Origin: Thermohalobaculum sp039028795
Lineage (GTDB): Bacteria > Pseudomonadota > Alphaproteobacteria > Rhodobacterales > Rhodobacteraceae
NCBI GenBank assembly: GCA_039028795.1
Contig: JBCCHJ010000018.1
Span: forward strand, 16,978 to 80,977
Direction: 5' to 3'
DNA length: 64,000 nt
The translations under genes and the position numbers were made by a program. The notes under the pieces were generated by a model. That model did no database searches, was not told the origin of the DNA, and saw only the letters and a program-made list of their open reading frames with translations. Below, in pieces: positions 61,704 through 64,000 of the stretch (position 1 is the first letter of the stretch; each line of letters starts with the position of its first letter).

Positions 61704-62597
61704 CTATTCCGTCCGCACCAGGACTGAAACGAGCGGTGCGCCTGAGTAGTAATCAGCTCCGATGGTGGCTGCGAGGACCCTCAGCGCTGATTGCGGATCA
61801 CGAAGATCAAACCGCCCAGACACCCGCGTTCGCGCCAGATCAGACCCCAGGATCACCACATCCCCTCCAAGACGCCGGTCGATTACCTCGACCACGTGTA
61901 CCAAAGGCGCATCAGCGACGACCAACTCGTCCGATTGCCAAGAGGCCACATCGGTCAGCGGGACGGAACGGATCACCGCGCCATCAGAGGCCGTCCATTC
62001 CAGCCGGTCACCCGCCGTCAGGACCCACAATTTGCCATTGATGGAGACATCAACTGTGCCGTCCGCAACGGACACCGCCAGGACATCTGACAGGTAGGCA
62101 GTTTCAAAAACAGTGCCGCGAACGCGCACCTCAGCATCGCCCAAGGTCACAATGAAAGGTCGGGTGTCCGAGGTCACATCGAAGACGGCCGCCCCGCGCA
62201 GCAATCTTACAGACCGTATTCCATCATTGGTTTCGTCCACCAGCGCAGAATCCGCACCGAGGATCGCCAAGTCGCCAGAGTCTAACGTAGTCTCAAGGAT
62301 CTGGGACCCACTGGATGCGTCGGCAACTATGTAATCCTGCACAGGCTTCGCCCCGAAATACCAACTCAACGCGGCCAGTAACACTAGGGAGAGGATCGTC
62401 GGCGTGCGTGACCGAGTGCGACCGCCCGAGACTTTCCATCCATCCTCAATTTTCTCAAACGCAGCACGGGCATCCGGCCCTTTCGCCAGGAAAATGTCCC
62501 GTTCAGCAATCAGTTCTGGATCGTCCGGGGCCTCTCGCAGTTGCACGAAGATCAGTGCGGCCTCTTCCAGAAGCTTGGTTTGCTGGTCGGTATTCAT
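61704..62597 (-). CDS. fecR: FecR-like anti-sigma regulator
   Basis: A 297-residue FecR-family protein. Residues ~1-75 are the cytoplasmic anti-sigma part (AALIFVQLREAPDDPEL is a variant of the usual AxxWxxxL motif), then the membrane segment TPTILSLVLLAALSWYFGA, then the periplasmic FecR domain (VRVRGTVFETAYLSDVLAV, SVADGTVDVSINGK). It relays ligand binding at the receptor to the sigma factor. The ATG at 62597 is chosen over the long open frame to 63026, which overlaps the sigma gene. Confidence 0.87.
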   Translation of the reverse strand: MNTDQQTKLLEEAALIFVQLREAPDDPELIAERDIFLAKGPDARAAFEKIEDGWKVSGGRTRSRTPTILSLVLLAALSWYFGAKPVQDYIVADASSGSQILETTLDSGDLAILGADSALVDETNDGIRSVRLLRGAAVFDVTSDTRPFIVTLGDAEVRVRGTVFETAYLSDVLAVSVADGTVDVSINGKLWVLTAGDRLEWTASDGAVIRSVPLTDVASWQSDELVVADAPLVHVVEVIDRRLGGDVVILGSDLARTRVSGRFDLRDPQSALRVLAATIGADYYSGAPLVSVLVRTE

Positions 62598-62665
62598 CCT
62601 GTCCTGCGCTTTGAGACGATTGGCTTCTACCAGAAAACGAACTCGGCGCGGTATTGTTTCTGAAA

Positions 62666-63157
62666 TTACTTCTCGAGATGCATAACAATTCGTACCAAGG
62701 CCTGGGCAACCATTCGATATGCGCTGGCTTTCGATATTCCAAGGCGTCGGCCGATTTCCTCGTAAGTCAGCCCGTCTATGCGGCTCATCTTGAAGGCGAG
62801 GACCGTCGGCTTTGGCGACTCGCTTAATGCCGCCGCAATGCGGCGGACCTGGTCCCGTGCGATAACTATCCGTTCTGTGTCCGGTGTTTCGCCGCGCAGC
62901 AGTGCATGCGCGTTGTAGTTCTTCGTCTCGACCGAGCGCCTTCGATGCCAGTCCGCCGCCAAATTCTTGATGATGCGCACAAAAATTGGCTTTGCTTGAT
63001 CTGATGGATAATCGCTGGCGTGCCATCTGAGCCAGCTTTCTTGGACAAGATCCTCTGCGACATCGAAATGACCCACCACCGAGCGGGCCAGCGAAACAAA
63101 CTCTTCGCGCTCCTCAAGAAACGCCGCCAAGTCTATGGGTTTGGTATGTTCCGCCAT
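62666..63157 (-). CDS. fecI: ECF sigma factor, FecI-like
   Basis: A 163-residue ECF sigma factor. FDVAEDLVQESWLRWHA and FVRIIKNLAADWHRRR are region 2, TYEEIGRRLGISKASAYRMV region 4. The start at 63157 aligns with family N-termini; an open frame runs to 63244. It is followed by fecR after 68 bases and then the interrupted receptor gene, the usual FecI-FecR-FecA order. Confidence 0.9.
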   Translation of the reverse strand: MAEHTKPIDLAAFLEEREEFVSLARSVVGHFDVAEDLVQESWLRWHASDYPSDQAKPIFVRIIKNLAADWHRRRSVETKNYNAHALLRGETPDTERIVIARDQVRRIAAALSESPKPTVLAFKMSRIDGLTYEEIGRRLGISKASAYRMVAQALVRIVMHLEK

Positions 63158-63380
63158 TCCAGGATGCCCTAACCAAGAGGTGCTCCGCCTGGCGTAATCG
63201 ACTCTTTGCTTGGCGCAGGTTGATCCGAATTGAAAGCCGATCAACTGTCAACCCGGCTGACTAAAATTAGGGATCGTTTTGTTTCAGGACTTTAGCAACC
63301 AATGCGCGGCGTGCGGGTTTACTCTCGAGCCATCAGCTTTATAATGTTAATTATCCAGACTTGGAGCAGCCACTGTTCGT
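63158..63380. other. Region upstream of the sigma gene
   Basis: I see no gene here. The fecI promoter must lie in this part. It borders the insertion-sequence debris to the right. Confidence 0.5.
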
Positions 63381-63500
63381 TCAGACCACTTTCCGTTCGA
63401 AGACGACCGGACTGTTCCAGCCCGATACTGAGTATCGTCGACGCCCATTGTAGAAGCCGCTGATGTACTTGAAGATGGGCACTTCTAATTCTCGGGGCAG
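63381..63500 (-). pseudogene. Decayed IS3-family transposase tail
   Basis: VPIFKYISGFYNGRRRYSV followed by SGWNSPVVFE resembles the end of IS3-family OrfB transposases, whose consensus is near IFDYIEGFYNRRRRHSALGYLSPVEFE. Upstream coding sequence cannot be joined into one frame, so only a remnant is left. Confidence 0.65.
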
Positions 63501-63650
63501 TTGCCCAAGCGTGACGAGTGTTCCTCTGTTTCGATATGTTCCGACGCGTTGCGTTGTGAAGCGTGCGACATCCATCGGGCGAAAACCGGCTCGGTGCGGG
63601 ACTTTGGTTGAACCGTTGTAGGGAGCAGTAAAGTCCGGCATGTGGTTGAG

Positions 63651-63871
63651 TCAACTTTCGCCCGGTGCCTGGGCATCAAGCGGTAGTTCCATTCTCACTC
63701 GTTCAGTCGGATCGAAAGTTCGAGTTAGATTTTCAATCGCACTTATCTTCAAAAAAACCTGATTACCGCGAGTGATGGCATAAAGGATGTCCAGGACTTG
63801 TGACTGAATTGCTCTGTCGATCACATGAAGGTCATCAAGAAAAACAAAAATTTCCTTTGATGCTGATGTCC
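63651..63871 (-). pseudogene. Fragment of an AAA-type ATPase
   Basis: About 73 residues: KEIFVFLDDLHVIDRAIQSQ with a Walker B (FVFLDD), then VLDILYAITRGNQVFLKISA and IENLTRTFDPTERVRMEL. This is the middle of ORC1/CDC6-like bacterial AAA ATPases. No Walker A or C-terminal part is present: the 5' side is cut by the IS element and the 3' side ends abruptly at APGES-stop. Confidence 0.65.
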
Positions 63872-64000
63872 TGAGACCCGACTTCCCTCCAGATTGAGGT
63901 AGAATCCGTCGGTTGATTTCTGGCCTCATGCGGCCTCGTTTTCCAGTGTCATTTTGGTTGCGAACTCATTGGGCGTGAGGCTGCCCAGGGACGAGTGTGG
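63872..64000 (-). mobile_element. IS3-family element, right part only (runs off window)
   Basis: The probable terminal inverted repeat starts at 63872 (TGAGACCCGACTTCCCTCC on the plus strand; ends in CA when read along the transposase). The transposase gene end lies 54 bases inside. The rest of the element is outside the window. It has interrupted the ATPase gene. Confidence 0.7.
63926..64000 (-). CDS. IS3-family transposase (OrfB), C-terminal 24 residues
   Basis: Partial gene whose 5' part lies beyond the right edge. PHSSLGSLTPNEFATK followed by MTLENEAA and a TGA stop matches the C-terminus of IS3-family OrfB integrases (HSSLG.LTP.EFA). Confidence 0.85.
   Translation of the reverse strand, partial: PHSSLGSLTPNEFATKMTLENEAA

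Overview
The window looks like a chromosomal stretch of a marine alphaproteobacterium, most likely Rhodobacterales (Roseobacter group). The grounds are the moderately high GC content, the hmu haem operon with hemP and two exbD genes, the imelysin/di-haem oxidoreductase/DUF1513 operon, an Irr-type ICE box in front of dps, a DUF1289 protein and the hydantoinase pair. The placement is inferred from gene content. I saw no rRNA, tRNA or CRISPR array.

Layout. 1-950 is gene-free and holds hairpin-rich repeats. 953-4300 carries a sulfatase-superfamily hydrolase and an AraC-type regulator. 4294-16474 is a surface-glycan locus: a large polytopic membrane protein, then a run of co-directional, mostly overlapping genes (NAD-dependent sugar dehydratase, DegT aminotransferase, WbqC-like protein, polyprenol-type glycosyltransferase, three methyltransferases, NeuD-like acyltransferase, five-bladed-propeller protein, PhyH dioxygenase, flippase-like membrane protein). 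Together they could build and decorate an unusual amino sugar on a lipid carrier. Directly downstream, 16725-22514 encodes a 1929-residue secreted beta-helix protein with three repeated modules and an RTX-like C-terminus.

22640-29204 is the most interesting region: a RiPP cluster of lasso-peptide type. A 43-residue precursor (26778-26909) with a lasso-type leader lies between an asparagine-synthetase-like cyclase and an HPr-kinase-like kinase, followed by a two-domain methyltransferase and a cytochrome P450. A divergent PqqD-like gene would supply leader recognition. No transglutaminase-like B2 leader peptidase is present. The precursor ends in Ser, the kind of residue that lasso-cluster HprK-like kinases are known to phosphorylate.

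29276-34549 carries a hydantoinase/oxoprolinase A-B pair and a helix-turn-helix regulator. From 34551 to 63157 nearly everything concerns iron: DUF1513-imelysin-dihaem oxidoreductase operon, Dps with an Irr box, DUF1289 protein, a second imelysin, hemP, exbB-exbD-exbD-tonB, hmuRSTUV with an IsdG-like monooxygenase, a fatty acid hydroxylase, a DUF4856 protein with an EF-hand loop, a TonB-dependent receptor followed by a PepSY-type reductase operon, and a FecI-FecR pair whose FecA-like receptor is cut by a single in-frame stop codon. The right edge (63381-64000) is insertion-sequence debris: a decayed IS3-type transposase tail, a fragment of an AAA ATPase and the end of an apparently intact IS3-family element running out of the window.
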